The notes below the pieces were generated by a model that was given only the letters and a program-made list of their open reading frames with translations, ran no database searches and was not told where the DNA came from. A program made the translations under genes and the position numbers. A DNA stretch of 64,000 nucleotides, taken from the NCBI RefSeq assembly GCF_010729305.1, contig NZ_AP022574.1, positions 992,001 through 1,056,000 of the forward strand, in the 5' to 3' direction. Source of the stretch: Mycolicibacterium psychrotolerans (lineage in GTDB: Bacteria; Actinomycetota; Actinomycetes; Mycobacteriales; Mycobacteriaceae). Positions 44,700 through 54,089 of the stretch are shown here, in pieces (positions within the stretch are counted from its first letter, which is position 1; each line of letters opens with the position of its first letter).

Positions 44700-46370
44700 A
44701 TGTCACGGATGACGATCGCCCAGTTCCGCGACTACCAGCGGTCCTGGCTACGCGGCGACGTCCTGGCCGGTCTCACGGTCGCGGCCTACCTCATCCCGCA
44801 GGTGATGGCGTACGCCACGGTGGCCGGACTCCCGCCGGTGGCCGGGCTGTGGGCAGCGCTGGTGCCGATGGCCGTGTACGCGGTGCTGGGCTCGTCGCGG
44901 CAACTCTCGGTCGGCCCCGAGTCCACCACCGCGCTGATCACCGGCACGGCGCTGGCACCGCTGGCCCACGGCGACCCGGTGCGCTATGCCGCGCTGGCGG
45001 CCGTGCTCGCGATACTCGTCGGCGCGGTGTGCCTGCTGGCCAGCCTCGTCCGGCTGGGCTTCCTCGCCGAGTTGCTCAGCCAGCCCGTGCTGGTCGGCTA
45101 CCTGACCGGCGTCGCGATGCTGATGATCGCGGGCCAGCTCGGCAAGCTGACCGGCACCACGGTCGACGGTCAGGAGTTCACCGCCCAGGTGCGGTCGTTC
45201 CTGTCGGGCCTGGACGGTGCGCACTGGCCGACCGTGGTGCTGTCACTGTCGGCGCTGGCGCTGCTGCTGGTGCTGTGGTGGCTGATCCCGCGCTGGCCAG
45301 GACCGCTGATCACCATCGCGGTCACGACGCTGGTGGTCGCGGTGTTCGCCCTGGAAGGCGACGGCATCCGGCTGGTCGGGCCGATCCCCAGCGGCCTGCC
45401 ACCGCTGGGCTTTCCCGGGGTCGGCCTCGCGGACGTCGCCGGGCTGGTGATTCCCGCCGTCGGCATCGCCCTGGTCGCGTTCTCCGACAACGTGCTCACC
45501 GCGCGGTCGTTCTCGTCGCGCCGGTCGGAGCGCATCGACGCCAACGCCGAACTGCGCGCGCTGGGGGCCTGCAACGTCGGCGCCGGGCTCACGCACGGCT
45601 TCCCGGTCAGCTCGAGCGCGAGCCGGACCGCGCTTGGCGAATCGGTGGGCAGCCGCACCCAGGCGTACTCGCTGGTGGCGCTCGCCGTCGTGCTCCTGGT
45701 GATGGTGGCCGGGCGGGGACTGCTCGCCCTGTTCCCGACCGCAGTGCTTGGCGCGCTGGTGGTCTACGCCGCCATCCGACTGGTCGACGTCGCACAGTTC
45801 CGGAGACTGCGGCGGTTCCGGCTCAGCGAGTGGTTGCTCGCGGTGGTGACGACGGTGGCGGTGCTGGGGCTCGGTGCGCTGTACGGCGTCCTGGCCGCGA
45901 TCGCCGTGTCGGTCCTCGAGCTGCTGCGCCGCGTCGCCCGGCCCCACGACGCGATCCTGGGATTCGTGCCGGGGCTTGCCGGGATGCACGACATCGACGA
46001 CTATCCGACGGCGAGCCCCCTGGCCGGGCTGCTGGTCTACCGCTACGACGCGCCGCTGTTCTTCGCCAACGCCGAGAACTTCCGGCAGCGCGCCCTGGCC
46101 GCGGTCGAGAACAGCGCCGATCCGGTGCGGTGGTTCCTGCTCAACGCGGAGGCCAACGTCGAGGTCGACCTGACGGCCCTCGACGCGCTGAGTCAGTTAC
46201 GCACCGAATTGCAAAGTCAGGGAATCGAATTCGCGATGGCACGGGTCAAGCGGGAGCTCCACGACGATCTGGTGGCCGCCGGGCTGATCGACGCGATCGG
46301 CGAGGACAGGATCTTCCCGACGCTGCCCACCGCGGTCGACGCGTTCCGCCGCGCGCACCCGACCGGCTAG
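44700..46370 (+). CDS. SulP family anion transporter with STAS domain
   Basis: A 556-residue SulP/SLC26 permease. The N-terminal signature is LTVAAYLIPQVMAYATVAGL, followed by VPMAVYAVLGSSRQLSVGPE and about eleven membrane helices. A C-terminal STAS domain (about 445-553) contains LVYRYDAPLFFANAENFRQR and VDLTALDALSQLRTELQSQG. It would transport sulfate, bicarbonate or a related anion in symport. In place of the DSS loop the STAS domain reads LTALDAL. It converges on the thioesterase gene with a four-base overlap. Confidence 0.92.
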   Translation: MSRMTIAQFRDYQRSWLRGDVLAGLTVAAYLIPQVMAYATVAGLPPVAGLWAALVPMAVYAVLGSSRQLSVGPESTTALITGTALAPLAHGDPVRYAALAAVLAILVGAVCLLASLVRLGFLAELLSQPVLVGYLTGVAMLMIAGQLGKLTGTTVDGQEFTAQVRSFLSGLDGAHWPTVVLSLSALALLLVLWWLIPRWPGPLITIAVTTLVVAVFALEGDGIRLVGPIPSGLPPLGFPGVGLADVAGLVIPAVGIALVAFSDNVLTARSFSSRRSERIDANAELRALGACNVGAGLTHGFPVSSSASRTALGESVGSRTQAYSLVALAVVLLVMVAGRGLLALFPTAVLGALVVYAAIRLVDVAQFRRLRRFRLSEWLLAVVTTVAVLGLGALYGVLAAIAVSVLELLRRVARPHDAILGFVPGLAGMHDIDDYPTASPLAGLLVYRYDAPLFFANAENFRQRALAAVENSADPVRWFLLNAEANVEVDLTALDALSQLRTELQSQGIEFAMARVKRELHDDLVAAGLIDAIGEDRIFPTLPTAVDAFRRAHPTG

Positions 46371-47191
46371 CCGCGCGGTGGCGGGAAGTACATCTCCTGG
46401 CGCACCGTGCACACCAGCCGCCCGTCGCGGTTGAACATCGTCCCGCTCGCCAGTGCCAGCGTGTCGGTGCTGCTCGGGGAGGACTGGTCGTAGAGGAGCC
46501 AGTCCGACAGATCCGCCGGTCCGTGGAACCACACCGAGTGGTCCCGCTGTGCCGACGCGCCGACCTTCCCGCGCGCCGCGTACGCCGGTTCGGTCAGCGT
46601 CACCGCCGACAGATAGGCGACCAGCGCCGCCGTCAACGTCGCGTCGCAGCGCACCGGCCCGTCCGGCCGCCACCAGATCCGCGACCGCGCCGGCGGCGAC
46701 CGGTCGGCGTCGACGATGCGCCGTTCGAACCACCGCAGACTCGACCACTGCCCCGGCGTCACGTCGTCGGATTCGGCGAAGTGCGGCGCGACGACGGGCA
46801 GCGCCTCCGGTTGCGGCACCTCCGGAGCCGGCGGCTGGTACCCGCCGGCGGCGGAGCCCGCGGTCAGCGTGAACGACGACATCGCCTCGAGCAGGATCTG
46901 CTCGTCCTGGCGCGCGGTCACGCGGCGAACCGAGAAGGTGCGGCCCTCCTGCAGATCCACGACGTCGAACCGCACCGGACGGCGGGCATCGCCCGGCCGC
47001 AGGAAGTAGGTGTGCACGCTGTGCGGCGCGCGCCCCGGCGCAGTCAGACCCGCCGCCAGCAGCGCCTGCGCCGAGATGTGCCCGCCGAGGATGTGATGAG
47101 CCGGCGCAGGCAGCTGCTCGCCGAGGAAGGCACGCGCGTCGACACGGGTCAGGGCCATCGAGGCGAGCACGTCGCCGAGCGAGGAGGGCAC
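46367..47191 (-). CDS. tesB: Acyl-CoA thioesterase II family protein
   Basis: A 274-residue double hot-dog thioesterase. The N-terminal hot-dog has HHILGGHISAQALLAAGLTA, SVHTYFLRPGDARRPVRFDV (part) and FSVRRVTARQDEQILLEAMS. The C-terminal hot-dog has VAYLSAVTLTEPAYAARG and SAQRDHSVWFHGPADLSDWLLYDQSSPSS (in parts), ending MFNRDGRLVCTVRQEM. The Asp-Gln-Ser/Thr catalytic residues of TesB are compatible with DHSVWFH and YDQSSP. It hydrolyses acyl-CoA. GTG start. It is divergent from the acyltransferase gene. Confidence 0.9.
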   Translation of the reverse strand: MPSSLGDVLASMALTRVDARAFLGEQLPAPAHHILGGHISAQALLAAGLTAPGRAPHSVHTYFLRPGDARRPVRFDVVDLQEGRTFSVRRVTARQDEQILLEAMSSFTLTAGSAAGGYQPPAPEVPQPEALPVVAPHFAESDDVTPGQWSSLRWFERRIVDADRSPPARSRIWWRPDGPVRCDATLTAALVAYLSAVTLTEPAYAARGKVGASAQRDHSVWFHGPADLSDWLLYDQSSPSSTDTLALASGTMFNRDGRLVCTVRQEMYFPPPRG

Positions 47192-47232
47192 GCCACGAGA
47201 TTGTGCCGCAGCCGGGTTTGCTCTGATCGCCG

Positions 47233-48096
47233 GTGGTCAATATCACCTCAATGCCGGGTTTCAGCGACGTACTCGAATGGGTCAAGCACGAACTGTCGGC
47301 CCGGGTGCCCAAGGCCGATCTCGACCAGCGCGACGCCGACTACATCCGGGAGCAACTGCCAGGCCTGTGGTTGCTGGCATCGCTGTACTTCCGCGCGGAC
47401 GTCCGCGGGCTCGACCGGATTCCGAAGGACGGGCCGGTGCTGCTGGTCGGCAACCACAGCGGCGGAAACCTGCCGCCCGACACCTTCGTGTTCACGTTGG
47501 CGTTCTGCTCGTATTTCGGCGTGGAGCGGCCGTTCTACCAGCTGGCGCACAACCTGGTGGTGTCCATGCCGGGCCTCGGCTCACTGCGCAAGTTCGGCAC
47601 CGTCGCGGCCAACCACGACAACGCGGCGCTGGCCCTGAAATCCGGTGCGGCGCTGCTGGTCTACCCCGGCGGCGACTACGAGGTGTTCCGGCCGTCCTGG
47701 AAGCGCCACGACGTCGACTTCGGTGGACGGAAGGGCTACGTGACACTGGCCCGCGAGGCGGGAGTGCCGATCGTTCCCGTCGCCAGTGTCGGCGGGCAGG
47801 AGGCCGCGCTGTTCCTGGACCGCGGGCAGTGGCTGGCCCGGCTGCTGGCCGTGGACAAGATCGCCCGGCTCAAGAGCGTCCCGATCCTGCTCGCACCGCC
47901 GTGGGGACTGGCGATCAGCGACATGGTTCCCAGGTTGCCCCTGCCCACGAAGATCGTCATCGAGGTGCAGGACCCGATCGACGCCGAGGACATCGCCGCA
48001 GGCGACGACGACGTCATCAACGACAAGGTGCTGGCCAGCCTGCAGGGCGCGGTCGACCGGCTCGGCGCCGAGCGCCGTTTCCCGGTGCTCGGTTAG
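47233..48096 (+). CDS. Lysophospholipid acyltransferase family protein
   Basis: A 287-residue PlsC-like acyltransferase of the MGAT-like subgroup. It has VLLVGNHSGGNLPPDTFVFT in place of the canonical HX4D, a substrate-binding region LVYPGGDYEVFRPSWKRHDV (with the EGT-type motif replaced) and a late strand VPIVPVASVGGQEAALFL. The N-terminal 50 residues are amphipathic. It would acylate a glycerol or other lipid at the membrane. GTG 47233-47235 is the start. An SRPBCC-domain gene follows eight bases after its stop, suggesting a lipid-related pair. Confidence 0.87.
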   Translation: MVNITSMPGFSDVLEWVKHELSARVPKADLDQRDADYIREQLPGLWLLASLYFRADVRGLDRIPKDGPVLLVGNHSGGNLPPDTFVFTLAFCSYFGVERPFYQLAHNLVVSMPGLGSLRKFGTVAANHDNAALALKSGAALLVYPGGDYEVFRPSWKRHDVDFGGRKGYVTLAREAGVPIVPVASVGGQEAALFLDRGQWLARLLAVDKIARLKSVPILLAPPWGLAISDMVPRLPLPTKIVIEVQDPIDAEDIAAGDDDVINDKVLASLQGAVDRLGAERRFPVLG

Positions 48097-48104
48097 GAGA
48101 GACG

Positions 48105-48539
48105 ATGCGGCTGTCGCGAAGCAGGATCTTCGGCGTCGATCCACACATCGTGTGGAAGCACGTCAGCGACCCGACCTGCTACCCCGAGTTCATGGCACAC
48201 CTCGAGCGCTGGGAGACGGTCACCGACGGTCCGGTCGGCATCGGATCGCGGTTCACCGTGCACTGGCGCGTCGGCTCGGTGCCGATCGGGGGAGTGATCG
48301 AGGTGGTGGAGTTCGACGACGCCCGCGACCTGGCGTGGATCGGCATCACCGGGGTGACCCTGCGGGGACGCTTCCGCCTGCGCGAGTGCGGCGACGGGAA
48401 GACGAAGGTGACCTTCCGGCTGGCCTACGAGGCACCCGGCGGGGTGCTGGGGCTGATCGCGGACCGGGTGGCCGCGCGGCAGGTGGGCCGCATCATGAAC
48501 CAGACCCTGGTGCGCCTGCAGGACCTCACCGAATCCTGA
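48105..48539 (+). CDS. SRPBCC (START-like) protein
   Basis: A 144-residue SRPBCC/START-fold protein. It has the typical start SRIFGVDPHIVWKHVSDPTC, strands FTVHWRVGSVPIGGVIEVVE and RGRFRLRECGDGKTKVTFRL, and a long C-terminal helix VAARQVGRIMNQTLVRLQDL. It may bind a hydrophobic ligand. The start is ATG 48105 with GGAGAGACG before it. It is cotranscribed with the acyltransferase gene. Confidence 0.85.
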   Translation: MRLSRSRIFGVDPHIVWKHVSDPTCYPEFMAHLERWETVTDGPVGIGSRFTVHWRVGSVPIGGVIEVVEFDDARDLAWIGITGVTLRGRFRLRECGDGKTKVTFRLAYEAPGGVLGLIADRVAARQVGRIMNQTLVRLQDLTES

Positions 48540-48556
48540 GACTGGCTTCCGAGGCA

Positions 48557-48575
48557 ACCGTATTGCCTATACGGT
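48557..48575. promoter_or_regulatory. 7-bp-arm palindrome upstream of the SDR operon
   Basis: ACCGTAT-TGCCT-ATACGGT is a perfect inverted repeat with a 5-base centre, ending six bases before the SDR start codon (ATG 48582). At this distance bound protein would block initiation or ribosome access. It is probably a TetR/GntR-type operator. No regulator is adjacent. Confidence 0.5.
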
Positions 48576-48581
48576 CTAACT

Positions 48582-49418
48582 ATGACGCGTGTGTCGGTGA
48601 TCACCGGAGGAGCGGGCGGCATGGGGTGGGCCACCGCGGCCATCGTCGGCCGTGACCACACCGTCGTGCTGTTCGACATCCGGGAGGACCGGCTCGCCGC
48701 CGCGCACGCGGCGCTCGACGGGCAGGGCATCGCGGCGACGGCCGTCGCCGGCGACGTCACGGATCCTGCCGCCGTCGCAGCCCTGCTGCGGACCGCCACC
48801 GATCTCGGCACGCTGGCCTCGGTGATCCACACCGCGGGGGTCAGCCCCAGCATGGGCGACGCCGACTACATCCTCACGACCAACGCGATCGGCACACTCA
48901 CCGTCGGCGAGCAGTTCTACCGCGTCGCACCCGAGGGTGCCGCCCTGGTCAACGTCGCGTCCATGTCGGCGTACATGCTCCCCGAGTCGATCGTGCCCAC
49001 CGCCGCGTTTCCCTGTGCCCTGGAGGATCCGGACAGCTTCCTCGAGCAGATGCGCTCGGCCTGCGACATCGCGCCGGACGAGGCTCGCCCGGGCCTGGCC
49101 TACGCGCTGAGCAAGAGCTTCGTGCGGTGGTATTCGACGGCGCAGGCGGAGCGGTTCACCGGTCGCGGGCTGCGCATCCTGTCCGTCTCGCCGGGCTCGA
49201 CGGACACCGAGATGGGCCGGCTCGAGGAGAAGGCCGGAGCCGGCGCGATGGTGGCCGACGCCGCGGTGCCCCGGTGGGGCACGGCGGAGGAGATGGCCGA
49301 ACTGTTGGCCTTCTGCGCCGGTGGGCGAGCGGGTTACCTGACCGGGACCGACATCCTGAACGACGGCGGCGTGATCGCCTCGATGACCGAACGTGCCCGT
49401 AGGGCCGCCGCCGGTTAG
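48582..49418 (+). CDS. Short-chain dehydrogenase/reductase, first gene of a four-gene operon
   Basis: A 278-residue SDR. The cofactor motif is TGGAGGMGWATAAIVGR near residues 8-24. The strand-2 end FDIREDR carries Asp, favouring NAD. HTAGVSP stands in place of NNAG, and the catalytic Ser-Tyr-Lys lies in VNVASMSAYM and AYALSKSFVRWYS. The C-terminus has SPGSTDTEMGRLEEKAG and GRAGYLTGTDILNDGG. Substrate unknown. It is followed by overlapping EamA, HOT and thioesterase genes, all on the plus strand. A palindrome precedes its start. Confidence 0.88.
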   Translation: MTRVSVITGGAGGMGWATAAIVGRDHTVVLFDIREDRLAAAHAALDGQGIAATAVAGDVTDPAAVAALLRTATDLGTLASVIHTAGVSPSMGDADYILTTNAIGTLTVGEQFYRVAPEGAALVNVASMSAYMLPESIVPTAAFPCALEDPDSFLEQMRSACDIAPDEARPGLAYALSKSFVRWYSTAQAERFTGRGLRILSVSPGSTDTEMGRLEEKAGAGAMVADAAVPRWGTAEEMAELLAFCAGGRAGYLTGTDILNDGGVIASMTERARRAAAG

Positions 49419-50310
49419 CGGACCCCGGGCGGTTCGGATCCCGGGCTGGTCGGTACCGCTGTTCTTCGTCGTCGGCGCGGTATCCCAGTACGCCGGCGCC
49501 GCGGTCGGTGTGACGCTGTTCGAGACGACGGAGCCGTCGACGGTGGCGTGGCTGCGCGCGGCGGGCGCCGCGGCGGTGCTGCTCGTGTGGCGACGGCCGT
49601 GGCGGCGACGCTGGACCCGGCCCGCGCTGCGCGCGGCGGCGATGTTCGGGATCGTCACGCTGGCGATGAACGTGGCGTTCTACGAGGCGATCGCCCGGAT
49701 TCCGCTGGGCACGGCCGTCGCCATCGAGTTCACCGGCCCGGTGGCCGTCGCGGTGCTCGGTTCCCGCCGGCCGCGCGACTACGCCGCCGCCGTGCTGGTC
49801 GGCGCCGGGGTCTACCTGCTCGCGGGCGCACAGACCGGGGTCGACGGTGCCGGTGTGGCGTTCGCCCTGCTCGCCGCCGCCCTGTGGGCGGGCTACATCC
49901 TGCTCGGCAAGCGCGTCGCCGACGCCGGGGCCGGCATCGACTCCCTGGCCGTCGGCATGGCCGTCGCGGCCCTGCTGTCGGCGCCGGTGCTGCTCGGCGC
50001 GCAGGGCGTGATCGACGCGTCGGTGTTGACGGAGCCCCGCACCTGGCTCTTGGGCGCCGGGGTGGGGGTGCTCTCCAGTGCGATCCCGTACGCGCTGGAC
50101 CAACCGGTGCTGGCCCGCGTCGGGCGCGCCCGCTTCGCGCTGCTGCTCGCGATGCTTCCCGCCACCGCCGCGGTGGTCGGCGCGGTGGCCCTGGCCCAGC
50201 GGCCCGACGGGGCGGAGATCGCCGGCATCGCGCTGGTGATGGCCGCGCTCGCGCTCAGCGCCCGGGCGGCGCGCCGCGGCGGCGGCCTCGACGGCAGAAT
50301 CGACCCATGA
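49393..50310 (+). CDS. EamA/RhtA-type drug/metabolite transporter
   Basis: A 305-residue protein with ten membrane helices in two EamA repeats: [74 protein letters not shown] and [20 protein letters not shown]. It resembles homoserine/threonine exporters of the RhtA group. The substrate is probably an amino acid or small metabolite. GTG start at 49393, inside the last codons of the SDR gene. The stop overlaps the HOT gene start as ATGA. Confidence 0.87.
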   Translation: MPVGPPPVSGPRAVRIPGWSVPLFFVVGAVSQYAGAAVGVTLFETTEPSTVAWLRAAGAAAVLLVWRRPWRRRWTRPALRAAAMFGIVTLAMNVAFYEAIARIPLGTAVAIEFTGPVAVAVLGSRRPRDYAAAVLVGAGVYLLAGAQTGVDGAGVAFALLAAALWAGYILLGKRVADAGAGIDSLAVGMAVAALLSAPVLLGAQGVIDASVLTEPRTWLLGAGVGVLSSAIPYALDQPVLARVGRARFALLLAMLPATAAVVGAVALAQRPDGAEIAGIALVMAALALSARAARRGGGLDGRIDP

Positions 50311-51595
50311 GCTGCTGCCACTGGAAGTTCGATACCGCGTTCACCGTCGACGCTTCCCGCATCACGTTCGGCCGGGGCTGTGTGCGCGAAGTCGGCGACC
50401 GCGCCACGGCGCTGGGCATGGGTCGGGTGGCGCTGTTCTCCGACGCCTCGGTCGCCCGGCTCGAGTTCTTCGACACGGCGCTGCGGTCGCTGCGCGACGC
50501 CGGACTCGACGTCGTCACCTACACCGAGGCAAGCGTCGAGCCGACCGACGAATCCTTCCGCGCCGCAGCGGCTTTCGTATCCGAGACCCGACCCGACGGG
50601 TACGTCTCGGTGGGCGGGGGATCGGTGATCGACACTGCCAAGGCCGCCAACCTGTACGCCACGTATCCGGCGGACTTCGCCGACTACGTCAACGCGCCCA
50701 TCGGCGCCGCGCGGCCGGTACCGGGCCCGCTGGCGCCGCACATCGCGTGCCCGACGACGTCGGGCACCGGCAGCGAGGTCACCGGCATCGCGATCTTCGA
50801 CCTGCTCTCCCTGCACGCCAAGACCGGCATCGCGAGCCCGGAGCTGCGGCCCAGTGAAGCGCTGGTCGACCCCGACAGCACCGACACGCTGCCCGGCGAG
50901 GTCGTCGCGTGCAGCGGTCTCGACGTGCTCTCCCACGCGTTGGAGTCCTACACGGCCCGGCCGTTCACCCGGCGTGCCGCGCCCGCGCAGCCCGGCCGGC
51001 GGCCGATGAGCCAGGGCGCCAACCCGTGGAGCGACCTGGGCAGCCGCGAGGCGCTCGGACTGCTGGGCCGCTACCTCGAACGCGCCGTCACCGACGCCGC
51101 CGACCGGGAGGCGCGCGAACAGACCATGTGGGCGGCGACGCTGGCAGGTATCGCGTTCGGCAATGCGGGCGTGCACATTCCGCACGCGATGGCCTACGCC
51201 GTGGCCGGTCAGGTGCGGGACTTCCACCCGTCGGGATATCCCGGCGACGGGCCCATCGTGCCGCACGGCATGTCGGTGATCCTCAACGCCCCGGCCGCCT
51301 TCCGCCTCACCGCCCCCGCGGATCCGGCCCGGCACCTGGCCGCCGCCGGCCATCTCGGCGCCGACGTGGCGGGTGCCGCCGACGCCGACGCGGGCCCGGT
51401 GCTGGCCGATCACCTGGTGCGCATCATGCGCGCGGTCGGCATGCCCGACGGACTCGCCGGCGTCGGCTACGCCGAATCGGATGCCACCGCGCTGGCGGCC
51501 GGCGCCTGGCCGCAGCAGCGGCTGCTCGGCAACGCGCCCATCGACGTCGATGAAGCATTGCTGGCCAACACCTTTCGGCACGCTCTGCGGTACTG

Positions 51596-51599
<4 letters not shown>
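50307..51599 (+). CDS. Hydroxyacid-oxoacid transhydrogenase (iron-containing alcohol dehydrogenase family)
   Basis: A 430-residue iron-type alcohol dehydrogenase of the HOT/ADHFE1 branch. It has [20 protein letters not shown], the cofactor region [40 protein letters not shown] and the metal ligands in [31 protein letters not shown] and VPHGMSVIL. An insert around [20 protein letters not shown] is typical of HOT enzymes. HOT oxidises 4-hydroxybutyrate with reduction of 2-oxoglutarate. ATG 50307 overlaps the EamA stop. The thioesterase follows with a four-base overlap. Confidence 0.9.
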
Positions 51600-52019
<420 letters not shown>

Positions 52020-52042
<23 letters not shown>

Positions 52043-52691
52043 GGTCGGCCACCTCGGCTGCGGCCCGCGCTGCGGCGGGCTCCTCCGACGGGGCGTAGCG
52101 GTCCGCCGCCGCGTCGTAGCGCGCCCCGGCGATCGCGCCGTGATCGGTGTCGAGTTCGACGACGCGCACCGGCCAGCCGACCGCCTCCAACTCACCGGCG
52201 AAGGACCGGCTGACCTCGAGCGGCACCACGTCGTCGGCGCGGCCGTGCAGCAGGGTGAACGGCGCCCCCGGCCGCGCCCCCGGCAGCGCGGCGGTCGATG
52301 GTCGGCCGCTGATCGGGTCCGCCACCATGAAGGCCCCGGCCAGACAGACGGTGTGGCCGAGCACGATGCCGAGACGCTCCGCCGCGAGCGTCAGCCCCGC
52401 GGCGGCCGCGCCGCCCAAGGACCACCCGACGAGCGTCAGCCGGTCCGGCTCGGTGGACCAACCGCGGACATGCTCGACCGAGGCCAGCAGATCCGCGCGA
52501 CCGCCGTCGGGCGCATGCGAATCCCAGTCGGGCGCCACCACTCCGAACCCGCGCTGCTCGAGTGCCTCGGCGAGCCGGCGCACGGTGGCGCGGGCGTCGG
52601 TCTGGGTGCCGTGCCACAGCAGCAGCGACGGGTCCGACGGTGCGCCGTACACGTCGGCGTGCCGGTGCGGGGCGTACTCCACGGTGTCCAT
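52020..52691 (-). CDS. Alpha/beta hydrolase (dienelactone hydrolase-like)
   Basis: A 223-residue alpha/beta hydrolase. The nucleophile elbow is GWSLGG near residue 90, Asp lies in LLHGRADDVVPLE, and His in TDHGAI. The N-terminus SLLLWHGTQTDARATVRRLA carries the oxyanion HG. This is the short dienelactone-hydrolase group of unknown substrate. It lies 10 bases after the STAS gene stop and may be the last gene of the PP2C-B12-STAS run. Confidence 0.85.
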
Positions 52692-52701
52692 CGGGCCGGG
52701 C

Positions 52702-53043
52702 TCAGACGATGCCGGATTCGCTCGGCTCTTCGCGGGCGGGCCTGCTGGTGAGGTGTTCGAGGACGCCGGTGACCTCGAGGATCCTCTGCAGCTGGGCGGG
52801 CCGGTGGTCCAGATGCAGGTGCACGCCGGCGGTGGAGGTGCTGCGGTGGATCAGCAGCAGGCCCGACAGCCCGGCCGAATCACAGAACGTCAGGTCGGCG
52901 AAGTCGAGGTGCAGGTCGGTCACCGCCGGTCCGGCGAGCGCCTCGGACACGGCCGCGATCAGCTCGCCGGTGCTCTGGTAGTCGAGGTCGCCGCCGACGC
53001 CCAGCGTCAGGGCCGTGCCGTCGGTGCTCAGCGTCAGGTTCAT
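52702..53043 (-). CDS. STAS-domain anti-anti-sigma factor
   Basis: A 113-residue stand-alone STAS protein. It has GTALTLGVGGDLDYQSTGEL, then LHLDFADLTFCDSAGLSGLL with phosphorylatable Ser56 in the DSAGL motif, and LHLDHRPAQLQRILEVTGVL. This is the RsbV/SpoIIAA family: dephospho-protein sequesters the anti-sigma kinase. It overlaps the B12-binding gene as ATGA (53040-53043), downstream of a PP2C phosphatase that would dephosphorylate it. No RsbW kinase or sigma factor gene is in this run. Confidence 0.9.
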   Translation of the reverse strand: MNLTLSTDGTALTLGVGGDLDYQSTGELIAAVSEALAGPAVTDLHLDFADLTFCDSAGLSGLLLIHRSTSTAGVHLHLDHRPAQLQRILEVTGVLEHLTSRPAREEPSESGIV

Positions 53044-54089
53044 GCGCTCGCCGCCTCGTCGATCGGGGCCGGGCGCAGCGCGCTACGGGCTGCGGCCAGC
53101 AGGCGTTGGGCCCGCGGAAACTCCGACAGCTGCGTCGCCAGAGAATGCAGCGCCGGATGCAACGAGGCCGACGGGACACCGCGGGCGGTGAGGATGTCGG
53201 CCGTCCAGGTGACGAAGTCGACGAACAGCGCGTCGTCGTCGGTGTACAGGGCGGTGGCGAGGAAGTCGACGGTGTGCGCGATGTCTTCGGTCGTGTGCTG
53301 CCGCTGCGCGTCGGTGTAGTCGCGCATCGCGGGGAACTGCTGCTCCAGGTCGGCGATCGTCGCCTTGACCAGCTGGCCGGCCGTCGCGCTGACCATCGTG
53401 TACTCCTGGTCGGCCAGATGGGGGAGGTCGTCGATGGGCTGATGCGGCCGGCCCGCCGCGTGCCGCGGCATCCCCTGCTGCAGGTGAGCGGCGGCGGCAC
53501 GGGCGTCGGGGGCCCAGCCGTCCGCGCCGAGCAGCCGCGCGAACCGCCCGTCGCGGCCGAACGCGGCGCCGCCCGCAAGCACCGGGACCCCGGCGGCCTG
53601 ACATGCGGTGATCGCGGCGTGCGCGGTGGGCAGCCGGGTCGGGATCATGCAGGACAGCGCGACCGCGTCGGGACCCGACTGGTGCAGATGGGCGATCAGG
53701 TGCGGCGTCGGCACCTGCGCGCCGAGGAAGTCGACCAGCCAGCCCCGCAGCCGCAGCACCTCGGCCAGCAACCGGGCCGGCAGCGCGTGCCACTCGCCGT
53801 CCACGCACGCCACGGTGACCCGGCCCACCGGCGCCGACGGCCGGTAGGCGGGGTGCTGGGCCAACGCGGCGATCACCCGGTCGTTGATCGCGGTCGCCAC
53901 GTGCTCCTGCGCGACGGTGATCCGGTTGGCGGCCCACTCCGCTCCGACCCGATGCTGCACCGGGGCGATGACGTCGAGGAGGATCTCCTCGCACGGGGTG
54001 CCGGCGTCCGCGGCGGCGAACACGGCGGCCACCGCGGCGTACTCGTCGCCGTCGATGATCGCGGCCCACAGTTGTTCGGTCGTGCTCAT
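53040..54089 (-). CDS. Cobalamin-binding sensor protein with CarH-type W-x9-EH motif
   Basis: A 349-residue protein. The helical cap domain (about 5-85) contains Trp52, then nine residues, then Glu62-His63, the W-x9-EH signature of adenosylcobalamin photoreceptors. The B12-binding Rossmann domain (about 90-215) has VACVDGEWHALPARLLAEVL with the axial His101 (ExHxx, the last Gly replaced by Pro), LGAQVPTPHLIAHLHQSGPD, LSCMIPTRLP and VLAGGAAFGRDGRFA. A C-terminal helical region (about 240-349) is unassigned. There is no DNA-binding domain. Coupled to PP2C and STAS by 4-base overlaps, it probably tunes the phosphatase in response to B12 form or light; this is inferred. Confidence 0.85.
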   Translation of the reverse strand: MSTTEQLWAAIIDGDEYAAVAAVFAAADAGTPCEEILLDVIAPVQHRVGAEWAANRITVAQEHVATAINDRVIAALAQHPAYRPSAPVGRVTVACVDGEWHALPARLLAEVLRLRGWLVDFLGAQVPTPHLIAHLHQSGPDAVALSCMIPTRLPTAHAAITACQAAGVPVLAGGAAFGRDGRFARLLGADGWAPDARAAAAHLQQGMPRHAAGRPHQPIDDLPHLADQEYTMVSATAGQLVKATIADLEQQFPAMRDYTDAQRQHTTEDIAHTVDFLATALYTDDDALFVDFVTWTADILTARGVPSASLHPALHSLATQLSEFPRAQRLLAAARSALRPAPIDEAASA

